This document shows positions 1 to 7,712 of a stretch of 17,582 bases of DNA, in pieces. The stretch is taken from NCBI GenBank assembly GCA_035623615.1, contig DASPTB010000269.1:1-17582 (forward strand), written 5' to 3'. This DNA is from DASPTB01 sp035623615 (GTDB lineage Bacteria > Actinomycetota > UBA4738). The position numbers and the translations under genes are program-made. The notes below the pieces were generated by a model. That model was not told the origin of the DNA. It searched no databases and saw nothing but the letters and a program-made list of their open reading frames with translations. Position 1 is the first letter of the stretch. Each line of letters opens with the position of its first letter.

Positions 1-443
1 ACGTGGAAGATCACGTCTCGGCCCTTCGGCTTCGGCTCGTCGAGCTCCAGCAGGATCAGGCGCTGCCATCGCCCGAGCATGGGCTCGCCTCCGCTCACCG
101 GGATGGCGTGCGACGTCTGGCCCAGGAGCATCTGTCCGACGTGCGAGCGGCCGTTGGGTCGCTCGTGCGCCTCGTCGAGGTTCTGCGTCCGGCGCTGCAT
201 GTCGTCGTGCGCGTACGCGACGTTCCCGGGCACCAGCTCGTCCAGCCGCGACCGGAAGTCGTCGAGGGCACCGTCCTCCCACTCGTTGATCAGCAGCGCC
301 GCGGTGGTGTGTGTGCAGAAGGCCACGGCGCAGCCCTCGGTCACGCCCGTGTCCTTGATCGCGCGCCGGAGCTCGTCGGTGATGTCGACATACCCGTGCC
401 GCCGCTCGGTCACCACGTTGAGGGTCTCGGTGCGCGCCTTCAC
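1..443 (-). CDS. yjbQ: YjbQ/UPF0047 family protein (3' end cut by window edge)
   Basis: Small soluble protein of the YjbQ/UPF0047 family. Members are annotated as secondary thiamine-phosphate synthase because E. coli YjbQ shows weak activity of that kind; the physiological role is unsettled. The visible 147 codons cover nearly the whole family length (about 130-140 residues). They show the family hallmarks in order: a CTHTTAAL segment (about residues 43-50), the INEWED acidic segment (52-57), the ERPNGRSHVGQMLLG segment (94-108) and the LGRWQRLILLELDEP C-terminal strand (123-137). The reading frame is still open at the left edge. The GTG start at 443 overlaps the TGA stop of the upstream kinase gene (GTGA), with a GGGAGG ribosome site a few bases before it inside the kinase gene, so translation is probably coupled. 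I see no promoter of its own. Confidence 0.88.
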   Translation of the reverse strand, partial: MKARTETLNVVTERRHGYVDITDELRRAIKDTGVTEGCAVAFCTHTTAALLINEWEDGALDDFRSRLDELVPGNVAYAHDDMQRRTQNLDEAHERPNGRSHVGQMLLGQTSHAIPVSGGEPMLGRWQRLILLELDEPKPKGRDVIFH

Positions 444-1945
444 GACGCCTCCCGCACTCGCGCGCTCGCAGGGACCAGGACCTGCCGCCCATGCGCCGAT
501 GATGCGGCGGCCGTCGTCTCCGCGTCGCCGCCCGTCGCGCGCATCGGCAGGACGAAGGTGAACCGGCACCCGCCGCCCTCGGCCCGCTCGGCCCAGATCC
601 GCCCACCGTGCGCCTCGACCACCGACTTCGCGATGGTGAGCCCGATGCCCGTTCCGCCGTCGCCCCGCGCCCGGGCGCGGTCGACGCGGTAGAAGCGTTC
701 GAAGACGAACGGCAGGTGCTCCTCGGGGATCCCCGGACCGGTGTCCTCGACGGAGATCTCACACTCGTCGCCGCGGCACGCCGCGTTCACCGTGATCGAT
801 CCCCCGGCCGGCGTGAACCGGAAGGCGTTGTCGAGCAGGTTGAACAACACCTGGTACAGCCGCTCGCGGTCGGCGTCCACGGGCGGCAGGTCGGCGGGGA
901 CCCGGTTCCGGAACGTGACGCCGTGGCTGCGCGCCACCTGCACCTCGCGCCCGACCTGGTCGACGAGGGGCTCGATGCGCACGGGCTCCAGCTGCAACGT
1001 CACGCCGCCGGACTCGAGGCGGGACAGGTCGAGCAGCTCGGCGATCAGGCGCGTCAGCCGTTCCGCCTGCCCCAGCATGAGCTGCAGCGTCTCCCGGTTC
1101 GGCTCCTCCACGCCGTCGAGGAGGTTCTCGAGATGCGCACGCAGCGCGGAGATCGGCGTCTTCAGCTCGTGCGACACGTTGGCGACCAGGTCCCGCCGGA
1201 GCCGCTCCAGGCTCTCCAGCTGTCCGGCCATCTGGTTGAACGTCTCCGCAAGTCGCCCGAGTTCGCCGCGGCTCTGCACGGGAACGTCCGTGCCATACTC
1301 GCCGCGGGCGAGCCGCTGGGCGGCGGCGGCCATGTCGCGGATCGGCTGCGTCATCCCGCGCGCCAGCACGCGCGCAAGCCCGAGGGCGATCGCCGCCGAG
1401 ATCGCGCCGGCGAGCAGCAGCTGCCACCACACCGACTTCAGCAGGCTGACGGTCGCCTTCGTCGCGCCCACCAGGCCGCCGCTCTGCCGGGGGCGAGCGA
1501 GGAAGACGGCGGCGACGATGTGCGACTGCCGCACCACCGGGACGCCGTAGAACTCGAGGCCCCCCGCCGTTCCGTGGACGGCCTGGCCCTGCAGCACCAG
1601 CGCGGTGCTCGACGGCGTGGGGAACTGCTGGAACAGGACCGTGCCGTTCGCCTCCACGATGACCGCGCGGCGCTGGTACTGGTTCAGCAGCCGCATGACC
1701 TGTTGCGACGCCGGCGGGCGCCCGAGGTTGGTGAACCCCGCGACCACGCTCTGCGTCTGCGCTTGCAGCTGCACGAACTGCTGGCTCTCCTCCTTCTGCC
1801 GCAGCGCGAAGCCGACGGTGACGTACATGATCGCGATCGTGACGGCGACCGCGAACACGATGACCGCGCCGAGCTTGGCGCGGATCGAGGGAAGCAGGTC
1901 GAACGGCCGCAGCAAGCGCCGTTGCCGGGAGCCGTCCTGCGTCAC
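440..1945 (-). CDS. Membrane sensor histidine kinase (HAMP-HisKA-HATPase)
   Basis: Two-component sensor kinase of 501 residues, partner of the response regulator directly upstream. Order: short basic cytoplasmic N-terminus, TM1 (about 24-48), an extracytoplasmic sensor region of about 120 residues without a recognised ligand fold, TM2 (about 173-193), HAMP linker (about 194-247), dimerisation/phosphoacceptor domain with H-box VSHELKTP (His259), then the ATPase domain with N-box NLLDNAFRFT (369-378), G1 DTGPGIP (401-407) and G2 GGTGIGL (430-436). All catalytic boxes are intact. A low-complexity tail of about 30 residues follows the ATPase domain. The GTG start at 1945 overlaps the regulator's TGA and has GAGGAG 5 bases upstream; the in-frame extension further upstream only shadows the regulator gene. 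The layout resembles PhoR/BaeS-type kinases. The signal sensed cannot be told from sequence. Confidence 0.93.
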   Translation of the reverse strand: MTQDGSRQRRLLRPFDLLPSIRAKLGAVIVFAVAVTIAIMYVTVGFALRQKEESQQFVQLQAQTQSVVAGFTNLGRPPASQQVMRLLNQYQRRAVIVEANGTVLFQQFPTPSSTALVLQGQAVHGTAGGLEFYGVPVVRQSHIVAAVFLARPRQSGGLVGATKATVSLLKSVWWQLLLAGAISAAIALGLARVLARGMTQPIRDMAAAAQRLARGEYGTDVPVQSRGELGRLAETFNQMAGQLESLERLRRDLVANVSHELKTPISALRAHLENLLDGVEEPNRETLQLMLGQAERLTRLIAELLDLSRLESGGVTLQLEPVRIEPLVDQVGREVQVARSHGVTFRNRVPADLPPVDADRERLYQVLFNLLDNAFRFTPAGGSITVNAACRGDECEISVEDTGPGIPEEHLPFVFERFYRVDRARARGDGGTGIGLTIAKSVVEAHGGRIWAERAEGGGCRFTFVLPMRATGGDAETTAAASSAHGRQVLVPASARVREAS

Positions 1946-2640
1946 TCGGACTCCTCGCGGAAGGCGTAGCCGACGCCGTGAACCGTTCGCACGTAACTGG
2001 GCTCGGCCGCGTCGTCGCCGAGCTTGCGGCGGATGCGCGCGACGTGCGAATCGACGACGCGGCCGCCCGCATAGTCCCGGTATCCCCAGACGCGGTCCAT
2101 CAGGTCGTCGCGGCTGAGGACCACGCCCGGCTGCCGCGCCAGCGCGGCCAGGATCTCGAACTCGAGCGGGGTGAGGACGACCTCCTCGTCGTCCTTGGTG
2201 ACCCTCCGGCGGGACGTGTCGATCACGAGGTCGAACCGCGTGATCGGCTCGCCGTCGGCCGACGAGCGCATGCGGTCGATGCGGCGAAGGATCGCCCGCA
2301 CCCGCGCGGCCAGTTCCCGCGAGCTGAAGGGCTTCGTCATGTAGTCGTCGGCGCCAACCGCGAGGCCGGCGATCTTGTCGGCCTCGTCGGCCCGGGCCGT
2401 GAGCATCAGCACCGGCACCCACGAGTCGCGCTGGAGCTCGCGGCAGACCTCGAGTCCGTCCATCCCGGGAAGCATCAGGTCGAGGACGACCAGGTCGGGG
2501 CGCTCCTCGCCGGCCAAGCGAAGCGCCTGCGGGCCGTCGCCCGCAACCCGCACCGCGTATCCCTCGCTCTCGAGGCGCACGCGAACTGCCTCGGCGATGG
2601 GCTCCTCATCCTCGACCACGAGGATCGATCGTCCCGGCAT
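1942..2640 (-). CDS. OmpR/PhoB-family response regulator
   Basis: DNA-binding response regulator of 232 residues, the usual length. The receiver domain (about 1-115) has the acidic pocket Glu10/Asp11, phosphoacceptor Asp54 (in VVLDLMLPGMDG), Thr81 and Lys103 (in TKPF). The C-terminal winged helix (about 132-230) has the recognition-helix segment VVDSHVARIRRKLGD and the terminal VRTVHGVGYAF typical of the OmpR/PhoB class. It is presumably phosphorylated by the kinase encoded just downstream, whose start overlaps this stop. The ATG at 2640 has GGGGCGG just upstream as a weak ribosome site. A TACGAT element lies only about 10 bases upstream, so a leaderless or very short-leader transcript is possible. 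Target genes are unknown; autoregulation would be usual for the class but is not shown here. Confidence 0.95.
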   Translation of the reverse strand: MPGRSILVVEDEEPIAEAVRVRLESEGYAVRVAGDGPQALRLAGEERPDLVVLDLMLPGMDGLEVCRELQRDSWVPVLMLTARADEADKIAGLAVGADDYMTKPFSSRELAARVRAILRRIDRMRSSADGEPITRFDLVIDTSRRRVTKDDEEVVLTPLEFEILAALARQPGVVLSRDDLMDRVWGYRDYAGGRVVDSHVARIRRKLGDDAAEPSYVRTVHGVGYAFREESE

Positions 2641-2650
2641 GCCGCCCCAA

Positions 2651-2656
2651 TCGTAG
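2651..2656 (-). promoter_or_regulatory. Possible -10 element (TACGAT) upstream of the response regulator
   Basis: TACGAT fits the TANNNT actinobacterial -10 pattern and sits 10 bases before the regulator ATG, which would give a leaderless or near-leaderless mRNA. No convincing -35 is visible. The 81-base spacer (2641-2721) is otherwise very GC-rich, with GCCCGG/CCGGGC self-complementarity separated by only two bases and no T-run. Weak evidence based on one hexamer. Confidence 0.25.
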
Positions 2657-2721
2657 CCTGCCGGCCGCCCGGTGCCGGGCTGCGGCCGCCGGGGCCGCCA
2701 TGGAGAAGGTGTGCTGAGGCC

Positions 2722-3855
2722 CTAGTGGAAGGGGTTGGGGATGGGGTTCACGATGTCCAGGTACAGAACCGAGACCGACACGAGCATCAGGAACGCGAAC
2801 ACGACCGCCGCCACCGGCACGAGCCGGCGTGTGTCCACCCTGCGCTTCGTCACCTTCTCCCAGACGGCGATCGCCAGGTGCCCACCGTCGAACGGCAGCA
2901 CCGGGATGAGGTTCAGGATTCCCACGAAGATGTTCACGGTGGCGAACAGCAGCAGCAGGTCGCTCCACTCGTGAGCCTTCGCGGCCTCGCCCGCGAGCTG
3001 CGCGGTCCCGACGATGCTGCCGACGTCGGTCGTCTTGCGCGGCGCGCCACCGAGGAGGTCGCCGATCCTGCGGATGCCGGCGGGCCCGAAGACGTCGCCC
3101 AGGCGAACGATCACTGCCTTGCTGATCTCCCACGTCCACGTCACGCCGCGCGCCAGGCCCGTGAACGGGTTGGTCCGGTCGTAGCCGACCACTTTCGCGC
3201 CCACCTCGACGCCGATGCGACCGATCTGCTTCCCACCGACGGTCACCGCCACCGGCGTGACGTGCGCAAGACGACGCTGCCCATCGCGCAGGTAGGCGAT
3301 CACCAGCGGCCGTCCGGCCGAGTCTTCGGTGACGCCTTGGACCGCCGCGGAGGACTTCGTCGTCTTCCCGTTGATCGACGTGATCAGGTCGCCGGGGCGC
3401 AGGCCGGCCGCCACGGCGGGAGATGTCTGTCCCTCGAGCGTCCTGACGACCTGCTGGATCTCGGGGTACGGCGCATACCGCTGCGTCCCGAAGAAGACGA
3501 ACACGACCGCGAGCGTCAGGATCGCGATGAGGAAGTGCGTGACCGGGCCCGCCAGGATCACGGTCGCGCGCTGCCACGGAGGCTTGTCGGCGTACGTCCG
3601 GCCGGCCTCCTCGGTCGGCGGCGGCTGGAACGGGTTCATGCCCGCGATCCGAACGTAGCCGCCGGCGGGGATGAGCTTGACGCCGTATTCGGTCTCGCCG
3701 CGCCGCACCGACCACAGCCGCGGCCCGAAGCCGACGAAGAACTCCTCCACCTTCATCTTGAATGCCTTGGCCGCGGTGAAGTGGCCGGCCTCGTGCACGA
3801 GGATGACGCCGACGATGGCGACGAAGAACAGGATCTCGTAGACGATCTGCGACAT
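2722..3855 (-). CDS. rseP: RseP/Rip1-type site-2 intramembrane metalloprotease
   Basis: Zinc-dependent intramembrane protease (M50B family) that cuts membrane-bound substrates such as anti-sigma factors or signal-peptide remnants. It has 377 residues, in the normal range for one-PDZ members. The first membrane helix (about 5-28) carries the HEAGH zinc motif (21-25). It is followed by GFGP (42-45), the GGYVRIAGM strand, TM2 (about 99-121), a single PDZ domain (about 135-215, with SPAVAAGLRPGDLI), and a membrane helix with NLIPVLPFDGGH (315-326), whose Asp is the third zinc ligand. A last helix spans about 346-366. The ATG at 3855 has no clear Shine-Dalgarno sequence. It follows dxr by 81 bases. 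The dxr-rseP neighbourhood is typical of actinobacteria, where ispG often comes next; here a two-component system follows instead. Confidence 0.95.
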   Translation of the reverse strand: MSQIVYEILFFVAIVGVILVHEAGHFTAAKAFKMKVEEFFVGFGPRLWSVRRGETEYGVKLIPAGGYVRIAGMNPFQPPPTEEAGRTYADKPPWQRATVILAGPVTHFLIAILTLAVVFVFFGTQRYAPYPEIQQVVRTLEGQTSPAVAAGLRPGDLITSINGKTTKSSAAVQGVTEDSAGRPLVIAYLRDGQRRLAHVTPVAVTVGGKQIGRIGVEVGAKVVGYDRTNPFTGLARGVTWTWEISKAVIVRLGDVFGPAGIRRIGDLLGGAPRKTTDVGSIVGTAQLAGEAAKAHEWSDLLLLFATVNIFVGILNLIPVLPFDGGHLAIAVWEKVTKRRVDTRRLVPVAAVVFAFLMLVSVSVLYLDIVNPIPNPFH

Positions 3856-3908
3856 CAGTCGGCGTGGGTCGGGTGCATCGGCTCTGTGTTGGTCAATCGC
3901 CCGCGCCC

Positions 3909-3929
3909 CCCGGCCTGGTGTGGGCCGGG
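3909..3929 (-). repeat. 7-bp inverted repeat in the dxr-rseP spacer
   Basis: CCCGGCC and GGCCGGG flank a 7-base loop, 8 bases after the dxr stop. It is perfectly paired but not followed by a T-run in the transcribed direction, so it is not a classical intrinsic terminator. It could be an attenuating or mRNA-stabilising hairpin, or chance in GC-rich DNA. Confidence 0.3.
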
Positions 3930-3936
3930 ACTGCGC

Positions 3937-5100
3937 TCATTTGGCGATCGCGTCGATGGTCTCGGAGGCTCGCCGCCGAGCCCATGCGTCCGCTCGGTTC
4001 AGTGTAACCACCGAGACGACTTCCGCGGGCTCGTGATCGGCGAGCGCGGCCGCGACGACCTCGGGGATCGCCGTCAGCCGGATCTTGCCTTCGAGGAACG
4101 CCATCACCGCGACCTCGTTCGCCGCGTTCAGCACCGCCGGATACGTGCTCCCCATCTCGCCGGCGCGATACGCGAGGTCGACCGCGGGGAACGCCTCGCG
4201 ATTCAGCTCCGCGAACGTGAGCTTCCCGAGCGAGGGAAGGTCGAGCCCCTGGATTCCCGTCGGCAGCCGGTCCGGCGCGCCGAGGGCCAGCTGGATGGGC
4301 AGGCGCATGTCCGGCGAGGCCATCTGCGCGATCATGCTGCCGTCCGCGAACTCCGCGATGCCGTGGATGATCGACTCCGGGTGCACGACCACATGGATGT
4401 CGCGGTACTCGAGGCCGAACAGGTAGTGCGCCTCGATCACCTCGAGCCCCTTGTTCATGAGCGTCGCCGAGTCGATCGTGATCTTCGGCCCCATCGTCCA
4501 CGTCGGGTGGGCGAGCGCCTCCTTCACCGACGCCTTCGACAGCTCCTCGAGGCTCCACTCCCGGAAGGGCCCCCCCGAGGCGGTGATGATCACGCGCCGC
4601 AGGTCCTCCTTGCGCTCGCCGCGAAGGCACTGCGCCAGGGCGGAGTGCTCGGAGTCCACCGGGACGAGCCGGTCGGGCTCGCCTTTCACGAGGTCCATGA
4701 CGAGCTCGCCGCCCACGATCAGCGACTCCTTGTTGGCGAGGGCAAGCGTCTTGCCCGACTGCAGGGCCGCGAGCGAAGGCGCGAGCCCCACGGCCCCGAC
4801 CATCGCGTTCAGCACCATGTCTGCCTCGACCTCGCGCGCGAGCGTCTCGGCAGCGTCGGTGCCGGTCAGGATCTCGACGCCCCGCATCGATCCGAGCGAG
4901 GCCTTCACCTCGTCGGCGGCCTCTTCCTGCGCGATCGCCACGACGGGCGGCAGAAACTCGCGGATCTGGCCCGCGAGGAGCTCGTGACTCGTGCCCGCCC
5001 CGAGGCCGACGACACGGAACCGATCGGGGTTGCGCCGAACGACGTCCAGCGCCTGAGTCCCGATCGATCCCGTGGAGCCGAGGATCGCAACAGTTCGCAT
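3937..5100 (-). CDS. dxr: 1-deoxy-D-xylulose 5-phosphate reductoisomerase
   Basis: Converts DXP to 2-C-methyl-D-erythritol 4-phosphate with NADPH, the first committed step of the MEP isoprenoid pathway, in the cytoplasm. It has 387 residues, full length. The N-terminal Rossmann motif GSTGSIG (8-14) binds NADPH. LANKESLIVGG, the metal-binding PVDSEHSAL, the substrate loop ASGGPFR, the HPTWTMGPKITIDSATLMNK segment, HPESIIHG and LNAANEVAV are all present and intact. The ATG at 5100 has AGGAG 4 bases upstream. It lies 155 bases after cdsA. In many actinobacteria rlmN sits between cdsA and dxr; here that space holds only inverted repeats and a possible promoter. Confidence 0.97.
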   Translation of the reverse strand: MRTVAILGSTGSIGTQALDVVRRNPDRFRVVGLGAGTSHELLAGQIREFLPPVVAIAQEEAADEVKASLGSMRGVEILTGTDAAETLAREVEADMVLNAMVGAVGLAPSLAALQSGKTLALANKESLIVGGELVMDLVKGEPDRLVPVDSEHSALAQCLRGERKEDLRRVIITASGGPFREWSLEELSKASVKEALAHPTWTMGPKITIDSATLMNKGLEVIEAHYLFGLEYRDIHVVVHPESIIHGIAEFADGSMIAQMASPDMRLPIQLALGAPDRLPTGIQGLDLPSLGKLTFAELNREAFPAVDLAYRAGEMGSTYPAVLNAANEVAVMAFLEGKIRLTAIPEVVAAALADHEPAEVVSVVTLNRADAWARRRASETIDAIAK

Positions 5101-5128
5101 GATTCTCCTAGAGGTTACCCCGCCCCGC

Positions 5129-5134
5129 CGTCAA
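5129..5134 (-). promoter_or_regulatory. Possible -35-like element upstream of dxr
   Basis: TTGACG matches five of six bases of the sigma-70 -35 consensus and lies about 30 bases before the dxr ATG. No good -10 is seen at 16-18 bases from it (that region overlaps the AGGAG ribosome site). TAACCT fits TANNNT but is only 11 bases away. Treat as a hint that dxr may have its own promoter. Confidence 0.2.
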
Positions 5135-5215
5135 TCGGAGGGAGCGCGCTCCATACCACTGGGAATCGGCGCGACGGAGTCCCATCATGAGCCGCGCGCG
5201 AGGAAGTTCCGCCGA

Positions 5216-5257
5216 CGCGGGGCGGCTCGAGCCCCGCGACCTGCGTCTTCGCAGGTC
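5216..5257 (-). terminator. Tandem hairpins overlapping the cdsA stop; possible T-less terminator
   Basis: Two adjacent perfect stem-loops. GACCTGCG/CGCAGGTC with a 4-base loop (5238-5257) begins inside the cdsA stop codon. CGCGGGGC/GCCCCGCG with a 7-base loop (5216-5238) follows at once and shares one base. No T-run follows. In high-GC actinobacteria hairpins without a T tail are often proposed as terminators, so an end to the rpsB-cdsA unit here is plausible, but RNA processing or stabilisation is an alternative. Confidence 0.45.
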
Positions 5258-7067
5258 AGCCCAGTATGAGCCGCAGGAAATAGAGAGCCGCGGGAACGAC
5301 GAACAGGGCCGAGTCGATCCGGTCGAGCACCCCGCCGTGACCGGGGAGCAGCGTGCCCATGTCCTTCACGCGAAGGTCACGCTTGATGAGCGACTCCGCG
5401 AGGTCGCCGAGCGGCGCGAAGATGACGATGACCACCGCCATCCCCGCCGCGCGCGCGAACGACGGATCGATCGGCGCGACGCTCGGCAGGAGCGCGAGCC
5501 CGACCGCCACCGTGACGACCGTCGCGCCGAGCAGCCCTTCCCACGACTTCTTCGGGCTGATCGACGGCGCCAGCGGACGGTGCCCGTAGAACGATCCGAC
5601 GGCGAATGCGGAGATGTCGTAGAGGAACGTCAGACCGAGGATCGAGAGCACGAGCACACGTCCCGACGGTGCCGACAGCAGGACGAGCGCGTAGCCGGCC
5701 AGGAACGGCACGTACACGATTCCGAGGACCGTGACGCCGATGTTGCGCACCGCGCCCTCGCGAGCCTTGGCGGGCTCGACCATGTACCAGAGGAACGAGA
5801 GCATGGTCCCCATGACCACGAACAGGAGCATCGCCTGTTCGCCCTTGAGGTAGGCCGCCGCGAGCAGCATCGCGCCGACGACCAGGCCGAGCGCGGTGGC
5901 GGGCCGGTACCCCCTCCGCTGCATGGTCGCGTAGAGCTCGGCCTGGGCGAGCAGCACGATCAGGCCGGCTACCGCCGCGAACGCGGCCGTGCTGATCGCG
6001 ATCGAGATCAACGCGGCCGCGACGAGCACCAGCGCCGTGATGGTCGCGGCGGGAAGGTTCCGCTCGCCCGTGCCGGGACCACCGGGGTGATCGCCACCGA
6101 CGGCGTCCGGCGCGGACTCCTCCCACGCGGGTCCGCCGAGCGCGTCGTCGGCGAGCGCGTCCGCTCCGAGGCCGAGGCCGCTACCGGCCGCCGGGACGAA
6201 GTCGTCCTCCTCTTCCCACTGGAGCTCTGCCGCAGATCCGCCGACGGGAGCGCCCGGCTGCCCGGGCGGGACGTCGGCGGCGACCGGCGGATGCTCGCCG
6301 GTCTCCACGCGAATGCTCTCCGCGAACCGCTCGGCCGCCTGCTCGACGTCACCAGGCTCAGGGGCGGCGATGAACACCTCCGCCGCCTCCGCCGCGGAGA
6401 TCGTCGCGTCCTCCGGCTCCGTTGGACGGGGCAGTTCGTCGTACTCCGGCGGCGCCTTCTTGAGGTCGTCGAGCGTGAGGCCGGAGCGTTCCTCGTCCTC
6501 CGCGCTCGCACGAGCCGCCGGTGTCGTCGCCTCGACGAACGTCTCCTCCTCGGCGCCCAGGGGCGGGCCCCACGCCTCCCGCTCGTCCCCGGGCTCGCCC
6601 AGAGGCGGCGGCTCGACCGTGGCTGAAGGCGGCTCGTACGGTTCGGGCTCCGGCGCGGGAGGCACCTCGTCGTCGTCGTCGCCGAGCACGTCGCGCAGGC
6701 GCTTCCAGTCCTCGCCGCTCATCTCGGCCGTCGGGTCGCCTCGCGGCGCCGCTGGCTCCTCGGCGGGAGGGTCTCCGGCCGACGCCCGTGGGCGCACGTC
6801 GGGGGCGGCAGCCGCCGGGCCGGTCGCGGCCAGGCCGGACGGCACCGCGGCTGCGGGCTCCGGTGCGGGAGCCGTCTCCCGCAGGTCGATGACGATCTCT
6901 TCCTCGACGGCCGCCGGCAAGACGATGTCGGGGGGCGCGGTCTCGCCGGAGGGAGCGGCGCCGGGCCCCGGCTCGTCGGCCGGCCAGTCGACCTCCTCGA
7001 TCGGCGCGAAGTACCGGTCGAGATCCTCGAAGAGATCCTCTCCACCGCGGTCATCAGGTCCGGCCAT
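5256..7067 (-). CDS. cdsA: Phosphatidate cytidylyltransferase with long acidic N-terminal extension
   Basis: CDP-diacylglycerol synthase, an integral membrane enzyme that makes CDP-DAG from phosphatidate and CTP for phospholipid synthesis. The catalytic part occupies about 337-603, with several membrane helices. It carries the complete family signature from Ser559 to Asp585 (SLIKR, then KD, LPGHGG and DRID in order), preceded by SPKKSWEG (504-511). Usual family length is about 270-310; this protein has 603 residues. Residues 1-336 are rich in Glu, Asp, Pro and Ala and look disordered, with short islands such as LFEDLDRYFAPIEEVDWP (12-29) and GEDWKRLRDVLGDDDDE (118-134). The long start is supported because the ATG at 7067 directly follows the frr TAG and has GGGGAGG 5 bases upstream of it. 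No alternative start near the membrane domain has comparable support. Confidence 0.95.
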   Translation of the reverse strand: MAGPDDRGGEDLFEDLDRYFAPIEEVDWPADEPGPGAAPSGETAPPDIVLPAAVEEEIVIDLRETAPAPEPAAAVPSGLAATGPAAAAPDVRPRASAGDPPAEEPAAPRGDPTAEMSGEDWKRLRDVLGDDDDEVPPAPEPEPYEPPSATVEPPPLGEPGDEREAWGPPLGAEEETFVEATTPAARASAEDEERSGLTLDDLKKAPPEYDELPRPTEPEDATISAAEAAEVFIAAPEPGDVEQAAERFAESIRVETGEHPPVAADVPPGQPGAPVGGSAAELQWEEEDDFVPAAGSGLGLGADALADDALGGPAWEESAPDAVGGDHPGGPGTGERNLPAATITALVLVAAALISIAISTAAFAAVAGLIVLLAQAELYATMQRRGYRPATALGLVVGAMLLAAAYLKGEQAMLLFVVMGTMLSFLWYMVEPAKAREGAVRNIGVTVLGIVYVPFLAGYALVLLSAPSGRVLVLSILGLTFLYDISAFAVGSFYGHRPLAPSISPKKSWEGLLGATVVTVAVGLALLPSVAPIDPSFARAAGMAVVIVIFAPLGDLAESLIKRDLRVKDMGTLLPGHGGVLDRIDSALFVVPAALYFLRLILG

Positions 7068-7628
7068 CTAGACCTCCCCGAGCTCTTTCTCCTTGTGGGC
7101 GAGGGCGTCGTCGACCTCGCCGACGTGCTGATCGGTGAGGCGCTGGAGCTCCCTCTCCGACCGCTTCAGGTCATCTTCCGAGATCTCGTGGCCGTGCTCA
7201 AGCCGCTCGAGCGCCTCCTTGGAGTGGCGCCGGACGTTCCGCACCGCCACCCTGCCCTCCTCGGCCCGCTCGTGCGCGATGCGGATGAGCTCCTTGCGGC
7301 GCTCCTCCGTGAGCGGTGGGAAGGCGAGCCGGATGACCGCGCCGTCGTTGGAGGGGGTGAGCCCCAGGTCGGACTGCATGATCGACTTCTCGATCGAGCC
7401 CATCGCGTTTCGGTCGAACGGCTGGATCACGAGCAGGCGCGGCTCGGGCACCGAGAACGACGCGAGCTGGTTGAGGGGCGTCCTGGTCCCGTAGTAGTCG
7501 ACGGCGATCCGGTCGAGCAGCTTCGGGTTCGCCCGCCCCGTGCGGATCCCGGAGAGCTCGTCTCGCGCGACGGTCACCGCGCTCTTCATCTTGTGTTCCG
7601 CATCCCGCAGCGTCTCCTCGACCGTCAC
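7068..7628 (-). CDS. frr: Ribosome recycling factor
   Basis: Cytoplasmic factor that, with EF-G, splits post-termination ribosomes. It has 186 residues, exactly family size. Visible features are the N-terminal helix VEETLRDAEHKMKSAV, the SGIRTGRANPKLLD segment (26-39), the domain II strands YYGTRTPLNQLASFSVPEPRL in the middle, FPPLTEERRKEL (103-114) and VRNVRR (129-134). The GTG at 7628 is the only usable start because an in-frame TGA lies six codons upstream. AGGAGG lies 10 bases before it. It follows pyrH after an unusually long 170-base spacer for this gene cluster, and abuts cdsA without any intergenic base. Confidence 0.97.
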   Translation of the reverse strand: MTVEETLRDAEHKMKSAVTVARDELSGIRTGRANPKLLDRIAVDYYGTRTPLNQLASFSVPEPRLLVIQPFDRNAMGSIEKSIMQSDLGLTPSNDGAVIRLAFPPLTEERRKELIRIAHERAEEGRVAVRNVRRHSKEALERLEHGHEISEDDLKRSERELQRLTDQHVGEVDDALAHKEKELGEV

Positions 7629-7706
7629 CCGGCGACATCCTCCTCACTCGAATGCTGGAAAGGCTGCACCGGCCACGCGGTGCGCCCGGGCGGCATCCGA
7701 AGCTGA

Positions 7707-7712
7707 AGCCTA
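7707..7712 (-). promoter_or_regulatory. Possible -10 element in the pyrH-frr spacer
   Basis: TAGGCT fits TANNNT and lies about 80 bases before the frr start, in the 170-base spacer 7629-7798. No -35 is recognisable. The pyrH-proximal part of the spacer (about 7741-7790) contains GC-rich self-complementary segments such as CCGGCGCCGG but no clean terminator. It would allow frr-cdsA to be transcribed separately from rpsB-tsf-pyrH. Confidence 0.2.

Noticed and set aside
1978..5190. A 1070-codon open frame on the plus strand across the regulator, rseP and dxr genes.
   Set aside because: It is antisense to three well-recognised genes, has a His/Arg/Asp/Gly-skewed composition typical of reversed high-GC coding DNA, and shows no domain.
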